The position numbers and the translations under genes are program-made. DNA of 64,000 bases from Nothopassalora personata (taxonomy: Eukaryota > Ascomycota > Dothideomycetes > Mycosphaerellales > Mycosphaerellaceae). Where the stretch lies: contig CM066288.1 of assembly GCA_033816765.1 (NCBI GenBank), positions 1,860,001 to 1,924,000 on the forward strand, written 5' to 3'. The notes below the pieces were generated by a model. That model was given only the letters and a program-made list of their open reading frames with translations, was not told where the DNA came from and did not search any database. Shown piece by piece: positions 23,067 through 32,756 of this stretch (the stretch's first letter is position 1; each line of letters begins with the position of its first letter).

Positions 23067-23492
23067 CTAAGATCCCAGCGACAGCCGCTCCATAAGGAGT
23101 GGCAACGCCTGCTCGACAATGCTGTGCGCGCCTTTCAAATCTACCAGCTCCAGTGACTGAGTCCCTGGCAGCTGGATGAGCTCATTGAGAACAATCTCTC
23201 TGAGCTCGGGTGGCAGAATGCCACCCAGTGCCTTGGTCAGAAGACGCCGAAGCTTCTCGTCCCTCAGCTTCCACATTTCAGCCCATGGGAAGGGACTGAC
23301 TTTGCGGATCCACCTCAAAGCGAGGGGATTGCAGCACTCCCGACTCATCTCTTCCCCAGTGATCTGAGGGAGGAGCCGGTCGTGCCACTCGATAGCTCGA
23401 TTTTCGCGAGCTGGAGTCCAAGGACGACGTTCGTAAGCGCGACGATGCGCCTTCCTGTCCTCCTCCTTTTCGTCATTTCTCCGAGGAGCCAT
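23067..23492 (-). CDS. Hypothetical small charged protein
   Basis: A single-exon frame of 141 residues starts at ATG 23492. The first 30 residues are very basic and acidic (MAPRRNDEKEEDRKAHRRAY). The rest is helical, with Trp/Pro/Leu spacing and ILPPELREIVLNELIQLPG, which loosely recalls an F-box-like start but is not diagnostic. It is intact and has no neighbours of related function. The family is unknown, and it could be a chance frame. Confidence 0.45.
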   Translation of the reverse strand: MAPRRNDEKEEDRKAHRRAYERRPWTPARENRAIEWHDRLLPQITGEEMSRECCNPLALRWIRKVSPFPWAEMWKLRDEKLRRLLTKALGGILPPELREIVLNELIQLPGTQSLELVDLKGAHSIVEQALPLLMERLSLGS

Positions 23493-25411
23493 GACTACTT
23501 TGGATTTCCTTTTCCACGCAAGCGAGGAAAAGGCAAGAGAAGATGGTTTTTGATGTTACCTTCGGTGAAAGCTTTCGCCAACGTCAAGCCGTGCGACTGG
23601 AAGAGATCTCTGAAGGGCCCGGTGGCCTGCCTTGCGTGAGTGCGAAGGTGAGCGTCTTGCTGAAGCAGTGGAATGGGTTGGAAAAGTGATTTCTGAATTG
23701 CAGTGTGCCAGCCGTTCGTAAAATCGCCAACGTATCCGCAGATGGGGAAGAAGAAGAAGAAGAAGAAGAAGAGAAGGGCGAGCAGCAAGAAATATGAAAG
23801 AAATGCTTTCTGCTGGGCGCAGCAGCATGACCTCAAAGTCTCCTGGTCCTCATTATGAAACATGTATGCTGTCGCGACGAATGGAGATATGTAGTAGCAG
23901 CATACCAACGAACGATGTGGCATACCGGCTCCCTCAAAGTTCCAGTGCTCCATTACAGCCTTGAGGACAGTGCCAAGCTCGCAAGGAGCATTGTCCATTT
24001 CACGAGTGTCAGGGAATGCGAAGCGACTGATTCTCCGTACGCGGAAGCATAGGGTATGCGCACATCGAAAAGATGGCTTGGAGATGCATCCAGGGCGAAG
24101 TCGTTGCTCTATACATCGTAAGGCTGAAGCAAGGCTGAACCCGTTCGCTGTGCGTGAGAACCTTGTAGCACCCAGCGCCGCGGTTAGGCGACCCACTTTG
24201 ATCGGCTTACTAGCTCGGCAGTCCTGTTCTGGCCGCACTCTCGAAGACACAGAATTGCCACCAACGTGCGAAGCAGTCGCAGATGATATGCGGCGCAGGA
24301 AGGATGAAGCAGGCTTGTTGCGCTTGAAGGAACGCATGTGAGGTCGACGGCGCTGTGCAGCTTCGAGGCGCCCCAGGCGACTGCATCGCTTCCCGCGATA
24401 ATAAGATTGATGTTCAGTGCAGAATCATGGGAAGCGCGATGAACGCTCGAAACGATCTGACTAGGTCTGAGATGGCTCCTAAACCAGTCATTCGTTATGC
24501 AAACTCCCGGATGCCGCACGCTATGCAACCAAGCCATGTCGCAGCGTCTAGTAGTGGAGATGCCCAAGATGGCCCAAAGCTCTGACGGGTACATCACGAC
24601 TGCCTTGCTCATTTGCAAGGGTTTTAGTGTCTCAAAAGGATTGCGAGATAGAGCGCCGTGCCGTCGACAAGTCTACCGGCCGAATACAGCGGGTCAGGCT
24701 TTGTGCCCTGCTTGTCAAGTCCATTGCGCGGAACCTGAAAGGTATGATTGAGAAGGCTGATGATAGACGCATTTCGATCGAACTGGTCAATCTCTATGTC
24801 AATGGATGGATCCTTGGCTATGGCCAAGTTGTCTACCTGCAAGGCAATATCGTCGGTTGCGGTGCTGAGGTGCCTGCGTCTCTCGCCTCTTGAGCATGCG
24901 CCAAGGACTTTCACCTTGTGAGGCGATGGTACTTAGAAGTGCATCTTCTGCGGTGTTCCGGAACCGCATGATTGTCGTGGGTCGTTCGTCGCCACGTCTT
25001 CCCGGCTGTCGGCTGTCGGCTGTCGGCTGTCGGCTGTCGGCTGTGCCCTAACCCTAGCTCCCCCTTCCCTCCCCTGCCACGCCAACGCCGACGCAACGCG
25101 TAGTCACATGTCTGGGCGGTGAAGGATCATGGTAAGTTCTGGTAATTTGTAGAATCGCCGGCTGGTAAAAAAAAGATATCCACAGCTGCGTCGTGTTTGA
25201 CACGACATCAATCTCAGCTTCTTGCCCGCCCTGCACCTTACGCCAGATAGCGGGGCTTTTCAGACTTTTGTCAACTCGTTACTGCTCACAACCACCACAA
25301 AACAGACGGCGCGCACTTTCTGAACAAAACAACAAACACATCATCATTTCCAGCATACCACAGTACCTCTTCACCACCAGCACCACCACAGCGAAGTGAC
25401 ACAGCGCAAAC
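23493..25411. other. Mostly non-coding region upstream of Hsp110; possible minus-strand coding fragments
   Basis: A GAA microsatellite lies near 23,750-23,771. On the minus strand, 24,624-24,914 (96 residues starting MKVLGACSRGERRRHL) and 24,184 to about 24,612 have protein-like composition, but they lie in different frames with no confirmed splice, so they may be remnants of one decayed gene. About five tandem GGCTGTC units at about 25,007-25,043 are followed directly by CCCTAACCCTA at about 25,047. Confidence 0.4.
25006..25058 (+). promoter_or_regulatory. Tandem 7-mer plus telobox-like CCCTAACCCTA upstream of Hsp110
   Basis: About five GGCTGTC repeats run directly into CCCTAACCCTA, about 350 bp upstream of the Hsp110 start codon. 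CCCTAA-type motifs are known promoter sites for telomere-repeat-binding general factors in fungi, often at translation-related and housekeeping genes. Function here is inference from position and sequence. Confidence 0.35.
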
Positions 25412-27916
25412 ATGTCGGTCGTCGGTCTCGACTTCGGGACGCAGAACAGTGTCATTGTAAGGCAAACAACCCGCCACAAGGACAACATCAGCACCAGACA
25501 CGGCTAACACACACACCTCACAGGCTGTTGCGCGGAACAAGGGCGTCGACGTCATCACCAACGAAGTCTCGAACCGTGCCACGCCCTCTCTCGTCGGCTT
25601 CGGCCCCAAGGCACGATACCTCGGCGAGGCCGCCAAGACGCAGGAAGTGTCGAACCTCAAGAACACCGTCGGCTCCCTCACACGACTCGTCGGCCGCTCC
25701 TTACAAGACCCCGATGTCCAGATCGAGCAAGAGTTTGTTTCGGCGCCGCTGTGCGACGTCAATGGCCAAGTCGGCGCCGAGGTCACATACCTGGGCGAGA
25801 AGCAAAAGTTTTCAGCCGTCCAGCTGATTGCCATGTTCCTCACCAAGATCCGCGACACGGCTTCGAAAGAGCTGAGGCTGCCCGTGAATGATATGGTCAT
25901 CTCGGTGCCAGCCTGGTTTACCGATGCACAGCGCAGAGGCCTGTTGGACGCTGCCGAGGTCGCGGGCTTGAAGGTGCTCCGGCTGATCAACGAGACCACC
26001 GCGACCGCTCTTGGTTACGGTATCACCAAGCTCGACCTCCCCACCGCAGAGGAGAAGCCTCGACGAACCGCGTTCATCGACATTGGTGCGAGCAACTACA
26101 CCGCAACCATCGCAGAGTTCCGCAAGGGTGAGCTGAAGATCATCTCGACCGCCTGGGACAGGCACTTTGGTGGTCGCAACTTCGACAAGGCCATCATTGA
26201 CCACTTCCGGGATGAATTTAAAGAACGAAATCGGATCGACATCTATGAGAACCCCAAGGCACGTGTCCGTGTCGCAGCAGCGGTCGAGAAGCTGAAGAAG
26301 GTCTTGTCCGCCAACGCCATGGCGCCCATCAACATCGAATCCCTCATGAACGATGTGGACGTGCGAGGCATGCTCAAGCGTGAAGAGATGGAGGAGCTAC
26401 CAGGCGTCAAGTCCCTTCTTCAGCGCGCGACTGTTCCTCTGGAGCAGGCTCTGGCCGACGCGAAGCTCAAGCCGGACGACATCGACTTCGTCGAGCTGGT
26501 TGGTGGCTGCACACGTGTACCAGCACTCAAGGCCGCCATCCAGAACTTCTTCGGCAAGCCGCTCAACTACACCATGAACGCAGATGAGGCTATTGCCCGA
26601 GGTTGTGCTTTCAGCTGTGCCATCCTTTCCCCGGTCTTCCGTGTCCGCGACTTCAGCGTGCAGGATGTCGTCAACTATCCAATCGAGTTCGCGTGGGAGA
26701 AGTCGCCAGACATCCCCGATGAGGACACCAACCTTACCGTCTTCAACAAGGGCAACGCCATGCCATCGACCAAGATCCTCACATTCTACCGCAAGCAGCC
26801 ATTCGACCTCGAGGCCAAATACGCCAAGCCTGATCAGCTCCCCGGGAAGATCAACCCATGGATCGGCCGCTTCAGCGTGAAGGGCGTCAAGGCCGAGGGC
26901 AAGGACGACTTCATGATCTGCAAGCTTAAGGCGCGCCTGAACCTGCACGGTGTCCTCAACGTCGAGCAAGGATACTACGTGGAGGAGCAAGAGATTGAGG
27001 AGCCAATCCCGGAGGAGAAGCAGGACGGTGATGTGAGTACTACCCAGCGTTTCAGTTCTGTGCGTTCTGCTTTTGTTTTGAGCGAGGAAGAGGGGCGATC
27101 GCTCGAGTGCACAGCAACAAACTTGCGGAACCTGCGCAGCTCTCCCGAGCAAGATCGAGCGGCGAAGCGGTCGAAGCCGAACGAACCATTGCTGACGAAC
27201 CGACAGGCAATGGACATCGACGCTAAAGCCAGCGGCGACGCCAAGGCACCCGTCAAGACCCGCAAGGTCAAGAAGCAGGTCCGCAAGGGCGACCTTCCAC
27301 TGTCGGCTGGCACTGCATCGCTCGACCAAGCCACCAAGGACAACTACATGGAGAAAGAAGGCCAGATGGTGTCGGAAGATAAGCTTGTCGCTGAGACCGA
27401 GGACAAGAAGAACGAGCTGGAGTCCGAGATCTACGCCATGCGCGCCAAGATTGATGAGCCATACGAGAGCAACGGGTATTCGGAATTCGCCAGCGATGAG
27501 GAGAAGGACAAGATCCGAGCGAAGTGTGACGAGCTCGAGGTAAGTTTAGTGACCCACCATTTCACGATAAATCGTGTACTGACGACAAGTCCTAGGACTG
27601 GCTCTACGAAGACGGGGAGGACGCGAAGAAGGCCCAATACGTCGCCAAGCTCGAAGAGCTCCGAGCATCCGCCGGCCCTGTCATCCAGCGCTTCAACGAC
27701 AAGCGACAAGAGGAGGAAGATGCACGAAGAAAGGTCGCCGAGGAAGCCGCAGCAAAGAAGCGCGCAGAAGAGGAGGCTGCAAAGAAGGCCGCCGAGGAGA
27801 AGCGTAAAGCTGAGGAGGCCGCCAAGATCATGAACGATGGTTCGGACGCCGCACCACAACAGCAAGACGCGGAAATGAAGGATGCTCAGCAACCTGCTGA
27901 GGTTGAGGAGTCTTAG
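25412..27916 (+). CDS. hsp88: Hsp110-family chaperone (Sse1/Hsp88)
   Basis: Exons 25412-25456, 25524-27032, 27207-27539 and 27596-27916 join across introns of 67, 174 and 56 bp and encode 735 residues. The nucleotide-binding domain starts SVVGLDFGTQNSVIAVARNK and includes INETTATALGYG, FIDIGASNYT and ELVGGCTRVPALK. The Hsp110-type substrate-binding region contains MDIDAKASGDAKAPVKTRKV and KKQVRKGDLPL. The C-terminal tail is acidic, Ala/Glu/Lys-rich and coiled-coil-like. Hsp110 proteins act as nucleotide-exchange factors for Hsp70 in the cytosol and also hold unfolded proteins. Intron 2 is a multiple of three and free of stops, so an unspliced form would insert 58 residues just before MDIDAKAS. 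Confidence 0.95.
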
Positions 27917-29299
27917 AAGGGCAAGACGTCTAGAAAGGATACCCGGCCTCAGAAGGTTTCTGGGCGCTTTCATCGGCGCAAGTCATAGAGGATCGGAGCA
28001 GTTGGCGCAAGATGGTGTTGAAGGCGTGATGATGAGATATGAACCCAATGCTACAACTCCAAAGGGAAGAAGACCGCATGACGCAGCGACGTGTTGACGT
28101 TTGCGAGGTTTATAGAAGATGGAATATGAAAGAGCATGTTCTCTGTTCATTCGACCATATTCATGGAACGAGCACTCTGTACAGATTCAAGGTATCGAGA
28201 AGTCCATTTGAGTCGTCGATCATCGCCTCCAAACTTGTGGTCGCTTCGGAGTGAGGCGTGAAGCAAAGAACACGGACAGACAGTCACGCTGGCACAGAGA
28301 TCAACCAGGTACCCAGGTACCACTCACGCAACGAACTCATGTACATCTCAAGTGGGAAGATACACAAGCGATGTCAATCCACGTCTTGTAACTGCGTCGT
28401 ACCAGCGAGAGTTTCTGCCACGTTTTCAAGTTGGGGCTGAGAGCGATTATACAGTATAGCTTGACTGTCCGATACGGTCCCGAAGGAGCGAAAAGTCAGC
28501 CAGGGGTCGATTCGTTTTATAGGTGGGTGATAGCTTTTTTTTCCCTCCCAATTGGGAGGGACTAGATCGATAACGGACAGAACGAGAGTTGTCGGAGACA
28601 GACAAGGTATGAGGGCTTAGTGTAGTGAGTGGTATGCGCCTTGTCTGGTTGACGAAGTGACGGCTGCTGCTGCATGAGCACTACTGCGGCGGCGGCGGCG
28701 GCGGCGGCGGCGGCTTCAAGACTTTGATCGCGTCGCGAGTCGAGCTCGATTCGGTCGTTGGCTATGATCTTTGGGCTGTGCAGTCGTGTGACGTGTCCTT
28801 TGGCTGCAGGTAGGACCTTGGTGGATCGAGAGCTAGCTGCAATCAAGTTGGTTGTAGTTCCTGCTTGGTAGGCATGAGTGTCATAATGACCTATTGTTGG
28901 ATCCGTCAAGAGTTTATCCCTCGTTCAGTGCTCTGGACTCCGCGGGTGATGAACAGGGTTGATTGAGGTTTTGAGTGGAAGTATACAAAACGTGACCATG
29001 GATTCATAGAAGCTTCCACGACAGACAGGCGTCATGGCTCAGTGGTGCGCGACTGCTGAGCAGCTGTGAGAGCCAGCACGCTGGTACCGCGAGGTCGTCG
29101 GCCCAGGGGATGTGTGCCGGACTTCAGGACAACTAGGCTATCATCATGATTTGTGTTTTTGCGATCGAGAGAGAAAACCTTTGCAGAAGATCATGGTAGC
29201 TGCTCCAGGCGTACGAATTGCGCTGTGCTCGTACTTCCAGGCCCGAGAGGAAAAATGCACGTCGAAAAAACCTGCAAAGGCGCAGCTGTACATACTGCT
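27917..29299. other. Intergenic with GGC microsatellite
   Basis: No gene is recognised in this 1.4-kb convergent spacer. A GGC triplet run lies at about 28,684-28,713. A GGCTCAGTGG box at about 29,036 resembles a tRNA A box, but no B box or cloverleaf follows. Confidence 0.5.
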
Positions 29300-30545
29300 C
29301 TACCGCGCATAACCCGCAATAGCAGGTTCGGCTTTCAACTTGGGGCCTCCCAGAAGGACTCCATCGACCAAATTCTGGAGCAAAGATCCGATGTCCTTGG
29401 CAATATTCGGGTTCATCCCCCGGGCCGTGACTCTAAGGCAAGTACTGAAAGCATTCTTTCTGACTCTCGCCAAGCTCGCCACACCATTATTTTTCAGCGC
29501 ATCCAGAGCGAATGCGTACGCAGCGCTCGAGATCGTCATCGTGACATGCGTACTCGGCCGCAGTGGACATAGGCTTTGAACTGATAGCACGGTGGCTCCG
29601 GGAAGCTATGAAGAACAAGATGTTAGCTGCATTCGATGGGAGGACGTGGCGATACCTTCCAATCTGGGGTAATTTACCTGTGCATTCTTATCTGCCGGCG
29701 TGACAACCCCATCGAACTGCGTCCAGATACTTGTCGTCGGTACTTGGGCGAAGAATGCACTTGCGTGCAATGCATCATAGTAGTGGCTTCCGATACTTTG
29801 CTGCCACAAAGATGCTTGGCAGATTCCACTGGAGCAGATGTTGGAAAGGAGGCCGTTGCTGTTCAATAGGTCGACGCCGTGAAAGTCAGGGGAGAGAGCG
29901 ATGAAAGCGCGAGTCACCGAGCGGGTGCTGGGCCAGAACTGCAGTGCCCATTGCGTTATGGGGCCGCCTTGGGAGTGGGTTATGACTGCCGTGGGGAGGT
30001 TTCCAGAGAGTGATGAGATGAGGTGGAGGTTGTAGGCGACGTATTCGGCGTTGACTTGCATATCGCCCATGGCGCGGTTGGCTGTGCTCATGTCAGCATG
30101 TGAAAGGTGCAATAAGTACAGACGCTTCGAGCATTGGCGTCGTGTCTCCCGGATGGTGTTGGTCGAGCATGTCGGAGAGCTCCAGGGCCGTGTGGTCAAC
30201 CAACCGGAGGACAACTTGTTACTCCCATGCACGAATCGCCTGTACGGTGACTGAGGCCTTACGAATGGTGATGTAGCATGCTGTGAAGCCGTTAGCTTTC
30301 AATGCGGGAACATATCCATCGCCCCATGATTCTTGGCCCGTCGTCGCGGTGCCATGCACTAGCAGGACCGGTGGAAACGCAGCCGATGGGTTGCCATAAG
30401 GACAGGTCAGAGACGCAGCCAGGTCGTTAGAATCGACAGAAAAAGGTGCATCGCCATCGAAGGCGAAGCTTGGTCTCTTGATGATAGGAAACGCGATTGC
30501 AGCCTGTAGAGAGAATAGCAAGACCAGAAGATCGAGCGGAGACAT
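29300..30545 (-). CDS. Secreted lipase, Candida antarctica lipase B type
   Basis: Exons 30263-30545, 29678-30081 and 29300-29605 join across introns of 181 and 72 bp and encode 330 residues. The start MSPLDLLVLLFSLQAAIAFP is a clean signal peptide. The domain shows PPVLLVHGTATTG (oxyanion region), THSQGGP with the Ser nucleophile near 131, an acid candidate in IWTQFDGVVTP near 219, and a His candidate in PSTHVTMTISSAAY near 249. This set and order match the CALB family of triacylglycerol lipases. Cys pairs that could form disulfides are present (for example SNICSSGIC). An extracellular fat-degrading role is inferred from the family. Longer in-frame starts upstream would spoil the signal peptide. 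Confidence 0.88.
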
Positions 30546-31452
30546 GGTAACAGAGCGTGTAGATAAAAAGTGAATGAAAGCGAGAGCAAGCTGCCTCCAG
30601 AAGAGTTCTGCGCAGTACCTGAGGATGATCAAGTGTGGTCCATCGTAGCACTAAAGTATTGTCAACGCGCGGGGCGTCTCTACCACAACGCTAGCCGCGA
30701 TGCTGCTGGTTATGGCTTTTCGGATCACGAAGTCAATCTGTCAGCAAGATGGCAGGAGTGCATTCCGCATGCCCATCCTGCCACATGCAGAGCGATATCC
30801 GCTGATGTCCATCTTGAGATACGCCAGACGGATGCTTGGAGGACGCATCGCCGGCAATGTTGCCAGCATAGGAAGGTATAAGTTGTGCCCCATATTTCGG
30901 ACGGCGCCTGTCACTTTGCACATGTAGTGCTTGAGCATGAGACTGGATGGCGGAGATGGGGAGTATGATCTTGGTCAGTTGGTCGAAGGTGTAATTCTTG
31001 TCAGGGAACGAATGAGGTTGGAGAAGCGGTGTTTTGTGCGATTGCTCGGCACGGAAGAAGATCCGGTCCGTAGCCAAGAGCAGAGGTCAACGAGATCATT
31101 TAGGTCGCTAGAAGAGGTAGACGTATGAGTCGCGCTGTTGGCTGCTGTTATTGTATCGTTCTGTGACCAGCAATTGCCATGTTAACCGATAGAGAGAGAG
31201 GGTCAGAGGTGAAGTGAAGCTGTCGCCGGTGAACGCAGTCGCTCCAGCTGGGACCGAGGCTGTTTCAGCTTAGTTTGTCCTAGCGTGTTGTTAATCATTC
31301 ACGTGCGCTGTTGCCCCACCTTCTGGTAATCATCATGAGGTGACCACGAACGTCTTCTCCTTGCTCTCAAACACCACGCTCACAGTCTACAATCGAAGTC
31401 AACAGGCAGACCATCACAGTACGCAGCCCAAAGGCTTATCGCTCCAAGCACC
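30546..31452. other. Intergenic, nothing recognised
   Basis: Open frames on both strands between 30,570 and 31,130 overlap each other and show no domain. A run of GA dinucleotides lies near 31,190. Confidence 0.45.
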
Positions 31453-31646
31453 ATGCATCCAACTTGTAAGTCTGGCAACCACTCATAAGCTGCCAGTGAA
31501 GCTGATGTCCTCGATAACAGGTCCCAAGTGCGGCGCGACCGCTTCTGGCAAGACATGTGGCTCTTGCGGCACCGTAAGGCTGAACACTGATGCTGTATGC
31601 CAAATCGTCATCATGCTGACTTATGATACAGACTTGCCCAGTCTAA
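31453..31646 (+). CDS. Metallothionein-like Cys-rich peptide, 26 residues, three exons
   Basis: Exons 31453-31465, 31521-31573 and 31632-31646 join across introns of 55 bp (GTAAGT to TAACAG) and 58 bp (GTAAGG to ATACAG), both with plausible branch points. Splicing gives a 26-residue peptide that begins MHPTC, with paired Cys in CPKCG and CGSCG and a final TCPV. Five Cys and no aromatic residue are typical of fungal metallothioneins, which bind copper or zinc in the cytosol. The clean phase of all three exons, down to a 13-base first exon, argues against chance. The metal and function are inferred. Confidence 0.65.
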
Positions 31647-32588
31647 TCTGAACGTAGGGTGACCCGGCCACGAGACAGACGGCCGAGGTACTGCGGGTCG
31701 GGAAGCCGTGAAGAACGGATGGTGAGGTGACGAGTTGACGAATTGACGAAGCGATGGCGAGATGAGAAGATGCACTAGTCATGAGGTCTGGTCGATAGTC
31801 CCGTACGAATGAAGGTGCTTTCACGAGTCGGCTCCGGCGTTGTACACGCACTTCCCGTACAGATGCAACATCCTTCGGCACGAGACCGGTAGGTCAAAAC
31901 GGCTAGTCCTTCCGGTTCCCGATCTGCATGACTTGCACGCTTGGAGACGCATATGCAAGCCGCATGCCACAAGCTCAACTCATGCGCCGGTGGGTCTATC
32001 ACATTTCACGATCGACACGCGGCTGTCTCTCATCAGGTCTTCGGAGCGAACCTTCGAACCAGTTCTTCGGGCCATTGGCACGCAGCACACGGATGGCAAA
32101 TGCTGTTGAATGTCTTGTAATACATGCCCAGCCCAAACAAGCGCTGTGAACAATCTGCTTCACTAAGTAACTGCTGTCTACTCGCAGCGTCGCATCCCTG
32201 TGTTCCGCCAAGCATTACTGTCCAGTCGATTGGAGATTTTTTTCTTCTGATACGAAAAACTTTCCCAAACGTCCTCGCGGACAGCCCTCTCCCTTACACC
32301 CTGAATCAGCCACTTCAGCACTTTCAACCAAACGCCGCCCTTTCTGTGTAATTCCCATTGGACTCCCGGGCCGATCTCAGTCAAGGCCACTCCCATCTCT
32401 ATTCCATCGGTTTCCCTTCCGCAACACCTTTGCCGAGACTCCTCGCTGGGGTAACGTAACGCTGCAAAGTAGCCTCATGAACCAGTACGATCTGCCGAAC
32501 GCCGATTGATCCACAAAGAAGAATTTGAAGACGATGCTATTGAACTGGTTAGCAAGACTCACATATCGACCTCGTAAAATAGACACAC
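31647..32588. other. Intergenic, nothing recognised
   Basis: No coding sequence, RNA gene or repeat that I can support. Confidence 0.5.
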
Positions 32589-32756
32589 CTATGATGCTTT
32601 CGTCGTGCATGGTCGGCAAGTCTTCAGCTTGCACTTTGCGCACTCGAAGATGAACCAATGTGGGCCCGAGTGGCACATATTGCAGTTCCAGAGGATGAGT
32701 GTTGTGTCGGATTTGATCATCTTGAATGTGTGTTCGCACTTTCCTGGTTTGGCCAT
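32589..32756 (-). CDS. Short Cys/His-rich zinc-binding-type protein
   Basis: A single exon from ATG 32756 encodes 55 residues. Metal-ligand pairs are regular: CEH near 7-9, WNCNMCHSGPHW (Cys near 25 and 28, His 29 and 33), then ECAKCK and CRPC. Eight or nine Cys/His in 55 residues suggests two zinc sites in a zinc-ribbon or treble-clef-like fold. I believe similar short proteins occur in other Dothideomycetes, but I cannot confirm this here. An in-frame extension of 18 residues upstream, to 32810, is hydrophobic and lacks ligands, so the later ATG is preferred. Confidence 0.6.
   Translation of the reverse strand: MAKPGKCEHTFKMIKSDTTLILWNCNMCHSGPHWFIFECAKCKLKTCRPCTTKAS

Noticed and set aside
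25047..25058. CCCTAACCCTA as an internal telomere
   Set aside because: Only about two repeat units; much more likely a promoter motif or chance.
26397..27329. 310-codon minus-strand frame
   Set aside because: Antisense shadow of the Hsp110 gene caused by its codon bias.
29031..29110. Possible tRNA from the TGGCTCAGTGG box
   Set aside because: No B box follows at the right distance and no cloverleaf can be drawn.
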